Numbered from the stretch's first letter, positions 45,439 to 55,466 are shown. The stretch: 64,000 nucleotides of DNA from Cuneatibacter caecimuris (GCF_004216775.1 NZ_SGXF01000001.1:484828-548827); one strand, 5' to 3'. The notes: generated by a model from the letters alone, not told the origin. Program-made: numbers and translations.

Positions 45439-47202
45439 CTATCGGCTCACCGCGAACTGGCTCTGGTACAGGTCCGCATAAAAGCCCCCTTTTGCCAGCA
45501 GCTCTTCATGAGTACCCTGCTCAATGATATGTCCTGCATCCATGACCAGAATACAGTCAGATTCCTGAATCGTTGACAGACGGTGGGCCACCACAAAGCT
45601 GGTGCGCCCTTCCATCAGCTTTTCAAAAGCCTTCTGTACACGGATCTCCGTCAGCGTATCAATATTACTGGTGGCTTCATCCAGGATCAGCATGGGCGGC
45701 CGTGTCAGCATCACCCGGGCGATGCACAGAAGCTGCTTCTGTCCTGCGGAAAGATTTCCTCCGTCCTCCGTGATCATGGTCTCATATCCCTCCGGAAGGC
45801 GCTTGATAAAATTATGGGCATAGGCGGCCTTTGCAGCAGCAACCATCTCTTCTTCCGTGGCGTCCTCCCGGCCATATTTGATATTATCCCGGACTGTCCC
45901 GCGAAACAGCCAGGTTTCCTGCAGCACCATTCCGTACATGCTGCGCAGGGTTTTCCGCTTCATCTCCCGGACGTCCACTCCATTCAGCCGGATGGCTCCC
46001 CGGTCCACATCATAAAACCGCATCAGCAAATTGATAATTGTAGTTTTACCACAGCCGGTGGGCCCTACTACCGCCACCCTTTCTCCGGCGCGGATATTCA
46101 AATTCAGATTCTCGATCAGCGGTCTTTCCGGCACATAGGAAAACGCAACATTTTCTATATCAACTGTGCCGTCGCAGCGCACCTGTTCCGCCAGACCGTA
46201 GTCTGAAGGCTCCGTCTCCTGGTCGATCACAGAAAATACCCGGCGCGCCGCAGCCAGCGCTGCCTGCAGCTCTGTGATCACTCCGGAAATTTCATTAAAT
46301 GGTTTCGTGTACTGGTTGGCATAAATCAGAAAACTGTTAAGCTGCCCCACATTCAGGTTCCCCCGGACTGCGCTGACAGCGCCGATAATTCCTACTGCCG
46401 CATAAACCACCCCATTTACAAAACGCGTGCAGGGATTGGTCAGGGACGAGTAAAACTGCGCCATCACACCCACCTGGTTCAGCTGCTCGTTCATAGCGCT
46501 GAACTTTTCCACAGCCCTGTCCTCATAGCAGAAAGTTTTCACCACTTTCTGATTTCCCAGCATCTCCTCCACAAATCCCGTCAGTTCTCCGCGGATGGCG
46601 GACTGCTCTTTAAATTTGCTGTAGGTCCTCCTGGAAATAAAAGACGCCACAAAGAAGGACAGCGGAGTCAGCACCACCACCACCAAAGCAATGGTCACAT
46701 TAATGCTCAGCATGAACAAAAGGGTTCCCAGGATGGTGACCACTCCGGTGAACAGCTGGGTAAATCCCTGCAGCAGCCCGTCCGAAATCCGGTCCACATC
46801 ATCCACCATGGCCTGGATCAGGTCTCCATGAGAGTTGCTGTCAATATATTTTAGCGGCACCTTCTGCAGTTTTCCAAAAGCCTGCAGGCGGAGATCCCGG
46901 ATGCTGTAGAATGACAGCTTGTTGGTGCAGTAGGTCATCAGCCACTGAAACAGCGAACTCACCAGAATCGCCGCGCCCATCCAGGCCAGCACCGGAAGGA
47001 TCGCCGCAAAATCCACATCTCCCGGCCCCACTACATAATTGATGGCGTCGCCGATCAGGACCGGGATCAGAAGGGACATTCCAACTCCGATCAGGGCGCT
47101 GGCCACTGCCATAATCCAATATCTGCGGTAAGGCTTTGTCAGGGACAGAAGCCTGCCCATCACTTCAGATGATGTACTTTTACTGTCGTTCAGTCCCATC
47201 AC
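45439..47202 (-). CDS. ABC exporter half-transporter, consensus catalytic subunit
   Basis: The 587-residue protein has six membrane helices and a C-terminal ATPase with Walker A GPTGCGKTT, signature LSAGQKQLL, Walker B ILDEATSNID with the catalytic Glu, and the H-loop His (VVAHRLS). The upstream gene overlaps it by 4 bp and encodes a partner with degenerate catalytic residues, so the two form a heterodimeric exporter of the BmrCD/TM287-288 type. Substrate could be a drug, lipid or peptide. Confidence 0.93.
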   Translation of the reverse strand: MMGLNDSKSTSSEVMGRLLSLTKPYRRYWIMAVASALIGVGMSLLIPVLIGDAINYVVGPGDVDFAAILPVLAWMGAAILVSSLFQWLMTYCTNKLSFYSIRDLRLQAFGKLQKVPLKYIDSNSHGDLIQAMVDDVDRISDGLLQGFTQLFTGVVTILGTLLFMLSINVTIALVVVVLTPLSFFVASFISRRTYSKFKEQSAIRGELTGFVEEMLGNQKVVKTFCYEDRAVEKFSAMNEQLNQVGVMAQFYSSLTNPCTRFVNGVVYAAVGIIGAVSAVRGNLNVGQLNSFLIYANQYTKPFNEISGVITELQAALAAARRVFSVIDQETEPSDYGLAEQVRCDGTVDIENVAFSYVPERPLIENLNLNIRAGERVAVVGPTGCGKTTIINLLMRFYDVDRGAIRLNGVDVREMKRKTLRSMYGMVLQETWLFRGTVRDNIKYGREDATEEEMVAAAKAAYAHNFIKRLPEGYETMITEDGGNLSAGQKQLLCIARVMLTRPPMLILDEATSNIDTLTEIRVQKAFEKLMEGRTSFVVAHRLSTIQESDCILVMDAGHIIEQGTHEELLAKGGFYADLYQSQFAVSR

Positions 47203-48950
47203 TTGACCTCCTCTCCGCTGCTTTCCTGAGATTCACAAATTTCCCTGTATTCCTTACAATCCTTTAGCAGCTCTTCATGCGTACCTTTACCCACAATTTT
47301 TCCGTCGTCCAGAACCAGAATCTGATCTGCATGGCGAATGGAACTTGTCCGCTGGGAAACGATGACTACCGTCATATCCCGGCACTCGTCTTTCAGCGCC
47401 TGGCGCAGTCTGGCGTCTGTAGCGTAATCCAGGGCGCTGGAAGAATCGTCCAGAATCAGAATTTTCGGCTGTGCAGCCAGCGCTCTGGCTATCGTCAGCC
47501 GCTGTTTCTGGCCTCCGGAAAAGTTTTTGGCTCCCTGCAGGACCAACGTATCATAGCCTTTGTTCTGCTGCCTGATAAAATCCTGGGCCTGAGCTGTCTT
47601 TGCCGCCCACTCCAGCACCTCCTGAGGCGCGTCTTCATTCCCCCAGCGCAGGTTATCCCGTATGGTCCCGTAAAACAGCACTGCCTTCTGGGGCACAATG
47701 CCGATCTGCCGGCGCAGCGCTTTGAAAGAATAATCCTGAACCGGAATCCCATCCACCAGCACCTGCCCTTTTGTAGCTTCATAAAAACGGGGAATCAGGT
47801 TCACGAGAGTTGTCTTGCCGGACCCGGTGCCGCCGATAATTCCCAGCGTCTCGCCGGGCCTGACAGAAAACACAGCATCAGAAAGAGCATCCTTGCTGCT
47901 GTCCTTTTCCCCTCCCGGATAAGCAAAAGAAACATGATCAAATTCTATTCTGGGGGCTCCGGGCACTGGGCGGATCTGTCCCGGCTGCAGCTCACCCTCT
48001 TTCATTCCTGGCCGGATATCAAAAATTTCATTGATCCTGGCCGCAGATGCGCTGGCTTTCGTAAATATCACTACAAGATTTGCCACAACCACCAGGGCAA
48101 GGGAAATCTGCGTCATATAATTGACCATGGCATAGACCTCTCCCTGGGTCATCGCACCGTCCAGCACCCGGTATCCGCCAAAATAAATAATCAACAGAAT
48201 CGCTGTATTCATGATCAGGAAAGTGGCGGGATTGAGCACTGCGCTGAGTTTTCCCACCCGCACCACCAGGTCAGTCAGCTCCTGGTTGGCCTCTTCAAAC
48301 CGTTCTTCTTCTTTCTGCTGCTTTGCAAATGCCCGGACTACCCGGACGCCGGAGAGGTTTTCCCGGGTAATCAGGGAAATCCTGTCCAGGCGTTTCTGCC
48401 GCACACGGTAAAAGGGAATAGACCGGCTCATGACTGCATAGAGCACCAGGGCCACCAGCGGGGCCACGGCCAGAAAAATCAGTGACAGCTTCAAATCCAG
48501 CATCATGGACATGATAATGGCGCCTACCACCAGAAACGGCGCCCGCACCACCAGACGGATGAGCATAGCCACCGCCAGCTGTATCTGGTTTACATCATTG
48601 GTGACTCTGGTAATCATGGAATTGGTCCCTATCTTATCCAGCTCTCCATGGGACAGTTGATTGAGATGGCGGAACAGATCGTCCCGCAGCATTGTGCCCA
48701 CGCCCTGGGACGCTTTGGCCGCACTGTACTGACAGATCAGCGCAAAGCAAAGACCCATCAGCCCAAGCGCCACCATCAGACCGCCCATGCGCAGAATATA
48801 TCCCGTATCCTGATTTCTGATTCCCACATCTATAATCCGTGCCATCACCAGGGGCACAATGAGTTCAAATACTGCCTCTCCCAGTTTAAACGCAGGCCCA
48901 ATCACAACCTGCTTTTTAAAATATTTCAAATATCTTGCCAATCGTATCAT
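47199..48950 (-). CDS. ABC exporter half-transporter, degenerate-site subunit
   Basis: The 583-residue protein has six membrane helices and an ATPase with Walker A GGTGSGKTT and signature FSGGQKQRL. Walker B reads ILDDSSSALD (Asp replacing the catalytic Glu) and the H-loop reads VSQRTS (Gln replacing His). Both changes lie in the same site and are the hallmark of the non-hydrolysing site in heterodimeric exporters. It is first in the two-gene unit. Confidence 0.93.
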   Translation of the reverse strand: MIRLARYLKYFKKQVVIGPAFKLGEAVFELIVPLVMARIIDVGIRNQDTGYILRMGGLMVALGLMGLCFALICQYSAAKASQGVGTMLRDDLFRHLNQLSHGELDKIGTNSMITRVTNDVNQIQLAVAMLIRLVVRAPFLVVGAIIMSMMLDLKLSLIFLAVAPLVALVLYAVMSRSIPFYRVRQKRLDRISLITRENLSGVRVVRAFAKQQKEEERFEEANQELTDLVVRVGKLSAVLNPATFLIMNTAILLIIYFGGYRVLDGAMTQGEVYAMVNYMTQISLALVVVANLVVIFTKASASAARINEIFDIRPGMKEGELQPGQIRPVPGAPRIEFDHVSFAYPGGEKDSSKDALSDAVFSVRPGETLGIIGGTGSGKTTLVNLIPRFYEATKGQVLVDGIPVQDYSFKALRRQIGIVPQKAVLFYGTIRDNLRWGNEDAPQEVLEWAAKTAQAQDFIRQQNKGYDTLVLQGAKNFSGGQKQRLTIARALAAQPKILILDDSSSALDYATDARLRQALKDECRDMTVVIVSQRTSSIRHADQILVLDDGKIVGKGTHEELLKDCKEYREICESQESSGEEVK

Positions 48951-48976
48951 CGCAGTGCCGTTTCTCCTGTTCTTTC

Positions 48977-50071
48977 TTATTCAGCCTGTCTCTGCTGCTT
49001 TCTGTAATCCGCCAGCAGCAGATCCACCATACGCCCATAGCTCTTCGTACCGTCCGTCTGGCCGTTGGCTTTCAGGAAAGTGTCAGCTCCTTTATCATAA
49101 GCCTCTGCCACAGGGCCGTCAAATTGAGCCCACCATTTCCCGGCTGCTCCCCACTCCGCCTTTACCTCTTCCCGAAGGGATTCCCGGATCTCCCAATAGG
49201 CTTCTTCATTTTCCGGATACAGCGCATTGGTGGCGTATACAAAGGCCATCATGCTGCCGCTATAGCGGAACGCCGCATTTTCAGATCCCATGCAGGCCAG
49301 GTAAGCAATATAATTTGCTTCATCCTCCCGCATGAATCCCCTCAGATGTGAAAGTTCATGGCACATGGTGGAAGGCTTTTCATAATCCGGCATATCCCGG
49401 TTATAGTTTGCCTCAATGGTAAATGCAGAATACACTCCAGCCAGCTTTTGATAAGATAATGCTGCTGATGTCAGGATTTTCTTGGGCCTGGGATAATAGC
49501 CGTCCAGGGCCGGGAACTGCTCTCCCAGCTTTTTCATGGCCTCCCTCGCCTCCTGCTCCGCATCAAAATCCAGCACGCAGAACCCCTTTGCGTCCCGCTG
49601 CAAATCAGCGGCCGCTTCATTGACTTCCGCCAAAAGCCTCCGGCACAGCCCTTCCAGATCTTCAGCGGTGCTCTCTTCCACCGTCAGGTCGCTGACCTTT
49701 GAAAATTCATCCCGGTAGTAATTGATGCCGCAGGTCAGCGTTTCCACCGCCAAAAGCGACAGCGCGGCCAGCAGTAGCCCCCAGGCCCCGTTCGCCAGCG
49801 CCCTGCCGATGGAAGTCTTTCTTTTCACCAGCCGCACAACGCTGCGCACCAGAAGAAAAACCAGAAGCAGAACGCCGCCGTACAGGGCCAGCTCAATCAG
49901 AGAGGTGGGAACCAGGTTGGAAATCCTGGCCGCAGACTCCACAAACCATGGATAAACCGTAACCGCATACCACTCCCCAAACCAGTCTGTCTTCCTGGCC
50001 AGCAGGTTTCCTGCCAGTATCACTGCCAGCAGGATTCCGGCTGCAATCATTTGTTTTCTGTATCGCTTCAT
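48977..50071 (-). CDS. DUF3810 putative membrane metalloprotease
   Basis: The 364-residue protein (start MKRYRKQMIA after AGGAG) has three membrane helices in the first 130 residues, a helical region, and an HExxH zinc motif in MCHELSHLRGFMREDEANY. A further Glu in the EDEAN segment could be the third ligand. It matches the DUF3810 family, of unknown role. An earlier in-frame start would add 29 residues without a better ribosome site. It lies between a D,D-carboxypeptidase and an exporter. Confidence 0.85.
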   Translation of the reverse strand: MKRYRKQMIAAGILLAVILAGNLLARKTDWFGEWYAVTVYPWFVESAARISNLVPTSLIELALYGGVLLLVFLLVRSVVRLVKRKTSIGRALANGAWGLLLAALSLLAVETLTCGINYYRDEFSKVSDLTVEESTAEDLEGLCRRLLAEVNEAAADLQRDAKGFCVLDFDAEQEAREAMKKLGEQFPALDGYYPRPKKILTSAALSYQKLAGVYSAFTIEANYNRDMPDYEKPSTMCHELSHLRGFMREDEANYIAYLACMGSENAAFRYSGSMMAFVYATNALYPENEEAYWEIRESLREEVKAEWGAAGKWWAQFDGPVAEAYDKGADTFLKANGQTDGTKSYGRMVDLLLADYRKQQRQAE

Positions 50072-50088
50072 CTGCCCGTCTCCTTCTG

Positions 50089-51234
50089 TTATCTTTTTCT
50101 CAGTATGATCATATAAGTAACACAGAAAATTGTCCCTACCAGCAGCAGCGCGCAGCACGCGGCTGTCAGAACGATCACGATATCCGCCAGAACCTCCTGG
50201 TTCTCTGCAGCGGTCACCGGAACGTTTCCCGTCTCCGGCGGCAGCCCTTCCTCTCCGGCAGTCTCTCCTTCCTCTGCCGCACCGGATGCCGGGATACTTC
50301 CGTCTCCGCCGGCTGCGGCAGTTTCAGAATTTGCCGGGCTCTGTGCCTGCGTCGCCTGAGCGGCGGTTTCCTCCGCCAGCAGCTGATATCCATAATCCAG
50401 AAGTTTAGCGGTATCATTATAAAATTCTTCTTCCTCAGCCTGCATGATCACCACGATCAGCCGGACTCCGCCCCTTTCTGCTTCTGTAATCAGAGTGCGG
50501 CCTCCTTCATCTGTCAGGCCGGTTTTTCCAGCGATCACGCCTTCGCAGGCAATATCTCCGTGAACCATCCTGTGCCCCATCTCCATCGTTCTTTCCGGAG
50601 ACAGGTTCGTCGCTGCCGCCTGGTATTCCCGGGTAGTATCAATCTTACGGAAAGTGTCATTTTTCATGGCCTCCCGGAAAATCAGCCCCATATCATAAGG
50701 CGTACTGTAATGCTCAGCTTCAAAAAGCCCATGGGCATTAACAAAATTGCTGCCTGACGCGCCGATCTGTTCCGCCCGTTCATTCATCAGAGCCGCAAAC
50801 GCCTCTGTGGAACCTGACACATACTCCGCCAGGGCATTGGCGCATTCATTCCCGGAATTCAGAATCAGCCCGTACAGCACATCCTCCAGCGGCATCTGCT
50901 CCCCCTCCCGCCCCCTGGGTTCCATGGTGGAGCTGGGCTCAGCCAGATCTGTGACTGCGGTATGGGAAAAAGTCACCGGGGCCTCCAGATTTTCCGCGTG
51001 TTCCAGAACCACCAGCGCCGTCAGCACCTTTGTGGTGCTGGCAGGATAGAATCTGGCGTTCTCCTGCTCCCCCGTGATCATTCTGCCCGTATCCGCGTCC
51101 AGGATCACATATCCCTGGGCGCTGACCTCAGGAGCTACCGCGGCCCAGGTTGGAACCGCAGGCCCGGCGGCCAGCCCGGCAGCTGCCAGCACAGCGCAGA
51201 ATACAGCCCTGATTTTCCATGATTTTCTTCTCAT
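50089..51234 (-). CDS. D-alanyl-D-alanine carboxypeptidase (DacF/penicillin-binding protein 5-like)
   Basis: The 381-residue serine peptidase has a signal peptide (to about residue 31), and the three active-site motifs S66-x-x-K69 (YPASTTK), SGN (LNSGNECAN) and KTG (AGKTGLT). A long A/G/E/T-rich linker and a C-terminal membrane helix replace the usual amphipathic anchor. It trims terminal D-Ala from peptidoglycan stem peptides. GAGGAGGG precedes the ATG. It is immediately upstream of the DUF3810 gene. Confidence 0.92.
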   Translation of the reverse strand: MRRKSWKIRAVFCAVLAAAGLAAGPAVPTWAAVAPEVSAQGYVILDADTGRMITGEQENARFYPASTTKVLTALVVLEHAENLEAPVTFSHTAVTDLAEPSSTMEPRGREGEQMPLEDVLYGLILNSGNECANALAEYVSGSTEAFAALMNERAEQIGASGSNFVNAHGLFEAEHYSTPYDMGLIFREAMKNDTFRKIDTTREYQAAATNLSPERTMEMGHRMVHGDIACEGVIAGKTGLTDEGGRTLITEAERGGVRLIVVIMQAEEEEFYNDTAKLLDYGYQLLAEETAAQATQAQSPANSETAAAGGDGSIPASGAAEEGETAGEEGLPPETGNVPVTAAENQEVLADIVIVLTAACCALLLVGTIFCVTYMIILRKR

Positions 51235-51379
51235 ATGCCCTCCTCATTTACAAGGCAAAACTTCTTATCCATGATATCACGATTTTGCCCTGATTTCAAT
51301 GAAAAAGAAGTCCGTTTGCGGCGCGCCGGAAGGATTATGGCATAGAGAACGCGGTTTCCCATACTAAAATAAAAAAACC

Positions 51380-51409
51380 TTGTCAGCGCAGGTAATTTAA
51401 CGTTATAAT
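51380..51409 (+). promoter_or_regulatory. aroC promoter
   Basis: TTGTCA (51380-51385), 18-nt spacer, TATAAT (51404-51409), about 50 nt before the start codon. No T-box or other known leader is recognisable. Confidence 0.75.
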
Positions 51410-51460
51410 AACAGAGTATTTTTACCCATGGCATCAGACAGATGAAAGGAGGACCTCTTC

Positions 51461-52573
51461 ATGGCAGGTTCTACATTCGGCACATATTTCAAAATAACAA
51501 CCTGGGGAGAATCTCACGGCGCCGGTATCGGCGTGGTGATTGACGGCTGCCCCGCAGGGCTTCCCCTTGCGGAATCTGATATCCAAAAGGACCTGGACCG
51601 GAGGCGTCCGGGACAGAGCCGGTTTACCACCCAGCGCGCGGAGGGAGACCAAGTGGAAATCCTCTCCGGTATTTTTGAGGGACTGACCACAGGGACGCCC
51701 ATTTCCCTGCTGGTCCGCAATCAGGACCACAGATCTGCAGACTACAGTGAAATTTCTTCTTATTACAGGCCGGGGCATGCAGATTTCGGTTATGATGCAA
51801 AGTATGGATTCCGGGATTACAGAGGCGGCGGACGTTCTTCCGGCAGGGAGACCATAGGCCGTGTCGCCGCAGGCGCTGTGGCACGGAAACTGCTTGTTTC
51901 TCTGGGCATAAGAGTTCTGGCGTACACTGTTTCCATCGGTCCTGTATCCATCGACTTTTCAAGATTTGAAGAAGCTCAGATCGAGCAAAACCCTCTTCGC
52001 ATGCCAGACAGCGCAGCAGCCGAGGCTGCTCAGGAATTTCTCCGGGAACAGATGGCGAAATGCGACTCCGCAGGAGGAATCATCGAATGCCGCATTGACG
52101 GAGTACCTGCCGGTCTTGGCGCGCCTGCTTTTGAAAAACTGGACGCCAATCTGGCAAAAGCATTGATGTCCGTAGGCGCAGTCAAAGGTGTGGAAATCGG
52201 CGATGGATTTGCTGCCGCAGCTTCTTCAGGATCCATAAACAATGACCCATTCCGCCTCACAGACGGAAAAATCTCCAAAGAGACCAACCATTCGGGAGGA
52301 ATCCTTGGCGGTATCAGCGACGGCAGCAGAATACTGCTCCGCGCAGCCGTAAAACCTACTCCCTCTATTTCCTCTCCCCAGAAAACCGTCTCCAAAAACG
52401 GGGAGCCTGTGGAAATTCAAATTAAAGGCCGCCACGACCCGGTAATCGTGCCCAGAGCCGTCCCAGTCATTGAGGCCATGGCCGCCCTTGTCCTGACCGA
52501 CGCGCTTTTCGAAAATATGACTTCCCGCCTGGACGGGATCAGGAAATTTTATGGTTTTAACACGGTTCAATAA
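51461..52573 (+). CDS. aroC: Chorismate synthase
   Basis: The 370-residue enzyme starts MAGSTFGTYFKITTWGESHG and carries the RRPGQSRFTTQR, GRSSGRETIGRVAAGA and NHSGGILGGIS motifs of chorismate synthase, which binds reduced FMN and eliminates phosphate from EPSP to make chorismate. It is monocistronic here, with no other aro gene in the window. Confidence 0.97.
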   Translation: MAGSTFGTYFKITTWGESHGAGIGVVIDGCPAGLPLAESDIQKDLDRRRPGQSRFTTQRAEGDQVEILSGIFEGLTTGTPISLLVRNQDHRSADYSEISSYYRPGHADFGYDAKYGFRDYRGGGRSSGRETIGRVAAGAVARKLLVSLGIRVLAYTVSIGPVSIDFSRFEEAQIEQNPLRMPDSAAAEAAQEFLREQMAKCDSAGGIIECRIDGVPAGLGAPAFEKLDANLAKALMSVGAVKGVEIGDGFAAAASSGSINNDPFRLTDGKISKETNHSGGILGGISDGSRILLRAAVKPTPSISSPQKTVSKNGEPVEIQIKGRHDPVIVPRAVPVIEAMAALVLTDALFENMTSRLDGIRKFYGFNTVQ

Positions 52574-52593
52574 ATTTTGTGAAGATTTATGTC

Positions 52594-52622
52594 TTGTCAT
52601 CTGGTATGAAATACTATATAAT
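52594..52622 (+). promoter_or_regulatory. Promoter of the DUF1836 gene
   Basis: TTGTCA (52594-52599), 17-nt spacer, TATAAT (52617-52622). Confidence 0.7.
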
Positions 52623-52669
52623 AGAATTGTTTCACGAAAGAATGCGATTATCACCTGGAAGAGGATAAC

Positions 52670-53287
52670 ATGGACCGTACAATATTACGTGATATCTTTC
52701 ATCACCTTTCCGAGATGGATTATATCAAACCTGATGACATTCCTGCCATCGCGCTGTACATGGATCAGGTTACAACATTTATGGACGCTCATCTGGCTCA
52801 TGCAAAACGCTATGAGGATGACAAAATTCTGACAAAAACCATGATAAACAATTATGCAAAGAACGATTTGCTGCCGCCGCCGGAGAAAAAGAAATATTCC
52901 AGGGAGCACATGCTTCTTCTGCTTTTTATCTATTATTATAAAGGTTTTTTATCCATCAGCGATATCCAGACTCTGCTCAAACCTCTGGAGGACCGTTACT
53001 TCACGGCGAAAGACGGCATTGACCTGGAAACAATCTATTCAGAAGTGTTTTCTCTGGAAAAAGACGCTATGGACCAGCTGATGAAGGATGTCTTTTCCAA
53101 ATTTCAGGCAGCCGGAAAAACGTTTCAGGACGCTTTGCCGGAAGAGCAGGAGATGCTGCAGACTTTTTCTTTTATCTGCGCGCTTGGATTTGACGTTTAC
53201 CTGAAAAAGCAGATGATTGAGCGCCTGATCGACCAGATGCGCAAAGGCGGTCCGGATTTTCCGAATAAGGACCAGAAAAAGAAATAA
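52670..53287 (+). CDS. DUF1836 domain protein, putative DNA-binding regulator
   Basis: The 205-residue protein contains ILTKTMINNYAKNDLLPPPEKKKYSREHMLLLLFIYYYKG, the DUF1836 core, which resembles the recognition region of MerR-type winged helices (helix, LPPP turn, basic wing). A mostly helical C-terminal part follows. Function is not established; a role as transcription factor is inference. It has its own promoter and terminator. Confidence 0.85.
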   Translation: MDRTILRDIFHHLSEMDYIKPDDIPAIALYMDQVTTFMDAHLAHAKRYEDDKILTKTMINNYAKNDLLPPPEKKKYSREHMLLLLFIYYYKGFLSISDIQTLLKPLEDRYFTAKDGIDLETIYSEVFSLEKDAMDQLMKDVFSKFQAAGKTFQDALPEEQEMLQTFSFICALGFDVYLKKQMIERLIDQMRKGGPDFPNKDQKKK

Positions 53288-53299
53288 AATATGTTTCAT

Positions 53300-53330
53300 A
53301 ACCGGCCGTCTCCAGACAGGCCGGTTTTTA
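53300..53330 (+). terminator. Terminator of the DUF1836 gene
   Basis: ACCGGCC and GGCCGGT pair around a GTCTCCAGACA loop that adds two or three base pairs, followed by five T residues. Confidence 0.85.
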
Positions 53331-53379
53331 TGTTTTTTTCATCAGGCCGTGTATTTTTTTCTCTGCTTTTTCCCGTCCA

Positions 53380-53408
53380 TTGACTGTACCCTTTAAATCG
53401 GGTATATT
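53380..53408 (+). promoter_or_regulatory. Promoter of the HAD hydrolase gene
   Basis: TTGACT (53380-53385), 17-nt spacer, TATATT (53403-53408), close to the ribosome site and ATG at 53433. Confidence 0.65.
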
Positions 53409-53432
53409 GTAATTATAAAAGGAGGATTACTT

Positions 53433-54269
53433 ATGGGATATTTTGACTATGACAAACAGCATGATTATCTGATCTGCATCGACAGCGACGGCTGCGCTAT
53501 GGACACCATGAATATCAAACATGAGCGCTGCTTCGGACCGGAATGGATCACCACTTATGGCCTGGAGGAAATCCAAGAGGAAGCTCTGCAGCTTTGGCTG
53601 GATATCAATCTGTTTTCTGCTACCCGCGGCATCAACCGTTTTAAGGCGCTGGCCATGGCTTTGCAGGAAGTGGCAGAAATGGGTTACCCTGCTGAAGGGC
53701 TGGAAGAATTTGTCCGCTGGACTCATGAAGCGCCCGAACTATCCAATCCCGCTCTTCTGGCAGAATGCCAGCGCAATGATTGCCCCTGTATGGAGCTGGC
53801 CCTTCTCTGGAGCATCCGCACAAACCGGTCCATCCGCAAGCTCCCTCAGGCGCTGCCCTATCCCCATGTGAAAGAAACCATGGACGAGCTGTGCAAGAAC
53901 GCGGATCTGACTGCAGTATCTTCTGCCAATGGCCAGGCTGTAGAGGAGGAATGGAGCTTTCATCATCTGAAAGAGGATACCAGAGTGCTGCTTTCCCAGG
54001 AGGCAGGCTCCAAAGCCTTCTGCATCGGACAACTTCTGAAAAAGGATTATGATCCGAAAAAAACCCTGATGGTGGGCGACGCTCCCGGCGATTATGCTGC
54101 CGCTCAGAAAAACGGCGTCAGGTTTTATCCAATCCTGGCAAATAAGGAAGCGGAGAGCTGGCAGCGACTGCTGGATGAGGCTGCTCCGAAGCTCTTTCAC
54201 GGCACTTTTGATGATGAATACCAGGCTCAGCTTGTAAAGGCTTTTGAAGAAAACCTGGGAATCGGCTGA
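53433..54269 (+). CDS. HAD-superfamily hydrolase
   Basis: The 278-residue protein has motif I as ICIDSDGCAMDTM (nucleophile Asp, acid Asp), a helical cap, a TAVSSANG motif II and motif IV GDAPGDYAAAQKNG. It is a predicted phosphatase; the long cap and the ATRGINRF segment after motif I suggest a metabolite-specific enzyme, which cannot be named. It follows its own promoter. Confidence 0.85.
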   Translation: MGYFDYDKQHDYLICIDSDGCAMDTMNIKHERCFGPEWITTYGLEEIQEEALQLWLDINLFSATRGINRFKALAMALQEVAEMGYPAEGLEEFVRWTHEAPELSNPALLAECQRNDCPCMELALLWSIRTNRSIRKLPQALPYPHVKETMDELCKNADLTAVSSANGQAVEEEWSFHHLKEDTRVLLSQEAGSKAFCIGQLLKKDYDPKKTLMVGDAPGDYAAAQKNGVRFYPILANKEAESWQRLLDEAAPKLFHGTFDDEYQAQLVKAFEENLGIG

Positions 54270-54292
54270 ATCAGCAAAAAATGCGCATACTG

Positions 54293-54340
54293 CAGGGCGC
54301 TTTGGCAAAAGTAATTTTCCCGCCAAAGCGCCCTGTTTTT
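54293..54340. terminator. Terminator of the HAD gene
   Basis: CAGGGCGCTTTGGC pairs perfectly with GCCAAAGCGCCCTG over 14 bp, followed by five T residues; it lies at a convergent junction with the PHP gene. Confidence 0.9.
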
Positions 54341-54362
54341 CTGCCGCCAGAATCCAAAACTT

Positions 54363-55307
54363 TTAAAGGAAGTATGCGTTGCTCCAGGCATACTGCCCCC
54401 GGGCATCCCTGCATTCCACACGCACATACCCTTCCCGGCCGTCAAGAGGAAACTCCGCGCCCTCTAGCTTATCTCCCGCTGCCGCCGCGCATCTGCATTC
54501 TCTGCCCTGCTGTTTCAGATAGATCCTGCTCACTGGAGATGTTTTTACCACGATTTTTCCGTCCTTTACCTCCAGCGCCTGTATTTCCGGCCCCATAGAG
54601 GAATAAAAACATCCTTCTTTTAAGGCCTTAATGATCCCCTGATACGAAAATTCTTCTGCCTGGATCATAATAAAACCGCCAAAGGAATCATTGAGCGGAT
54701 GCCCCAGGGAAAAGCAATCATGGTTATCATCCGCAGCAACGCAGAACAGCTTCTGCCCGGCCCGGAGCATCTCGTCATAAGCCTGGGCATGGCTGCCATA
54801 CATTCCTTCCTGATCACAGTTATAATTATAAACCTCCATCGCCCAGAAACCTTCCAGGCCCCGGTAATCTTCCATGGTCTGCAGAGACCAGTAGGGATGG
54901 TTATAGCAGGCCAGAAACCCCCGGAGCCTCATTTTCTCCACAAACTTGTTCAGCCCCTCCACGTCTCCATAAATACATCCGGGCAGGCAGGTATTCTGTT
55001 TCTCTTCCGTTTTGTCCCAGGGAGCGCAGTCATAGAGGTTTACATGATAGGTTCTGGCGCGGTTCCCCCAGGGCTGTTCATCCACCTGGAATTCATACGC
55101 CGCCAGCGCTAAAAATTCCTCGTCGTCCAGCTCCCTGTGCCAGCTGTATTTGCAGTGGTCCGTAAAGGCCACAACAGAATATCCTCTGTTCTTATATTCC
55201 TTCTTTGTCTCTTCCGGCGTCAGATTCCCGTCAGATTCAGTGGTATGGCAGTGCAGATTGGCTTTGTAAAACCTTTCTCCTGCTTTCAGAAATACGCAGT
55301 CCTTCAT
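54363..55307 (-). CDS. PHP-domain metal-dependent phosphoesterase
   Basis: The 314-residue protein has the PHP metal motifs ANLHCHTTESDG, FTDHCKY, CYNHPYW and AADDNHD. PHP proteins hydrolyse phosphoesters with a trinuclear metal site (for example histidinol phosphatase or 3',5'-bisphosphate nucleases). A C-terminal beta domain (about 235-314) follows the PHP barrel. The substrate is unknown. Confidence 0.85.
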   Translation of the reverse strand: MKDCVFLKAGERFYKANLHCHTTESDGNLTPEETKKEYKNRGYSVVAFTDHCKYSWHRELDDEEFLALAAYEFQVDEQPWGNRARTYHVNLYDCAPWDKTEEKQNTCLPGCIYGDVEGLNKFVEKMRLRGFLACYNHPYWSLQTMEDYRGLEGFWAMEVYNYNCDQEGMYGSHAQAYDEMLRAGQKLFCVAADDNHDCFSLGHPLNDSFGGFIMIQAEEFSYQGIIKALKEGCFYSSMGPEIQALEVKDGKIVVKTSPVSRIYLKQQGRECRCAAAAGDKLEGAEFPLDGREGYVRVECRDARGQYAWSNAYFL

Positions 55308-55354
55308 TAAGATGTCCTCCCGATTTTTCCGGCTGGCCGGAATGATTCCTGATT

Positions 55355-55382
55355 ATTATAGCAGGTTATATCTGATAATCAA
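55355..55382 (-). promoter_or_regulatory. Promoter of the PHP gene
   Basis: On the minus strand TTGATT (55382-55377), 16 nt, TATAAT (55360-55355). Confidence 0.65.
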
Positions 55383-55410
55383 GTATGCCGGTCTTTTATT
55401 TTTTCAAGCC

Positions 55411-55439
55411 TTGACGGCCGTGCGTCTCTTCTCTATAAT
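55411..55439 (+). promoter_or_regulatory. Promoter of the metallophosphoesterase gene
   Basis: TTGACG (55411-55416), 17-nt spacer, TATAAT (55434-55439), back to back with the PHP promoter. Confidence 0.7.
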
Positions 55440-55466
55440 GAAGGTATCTCAAAGGAGGGAATACCC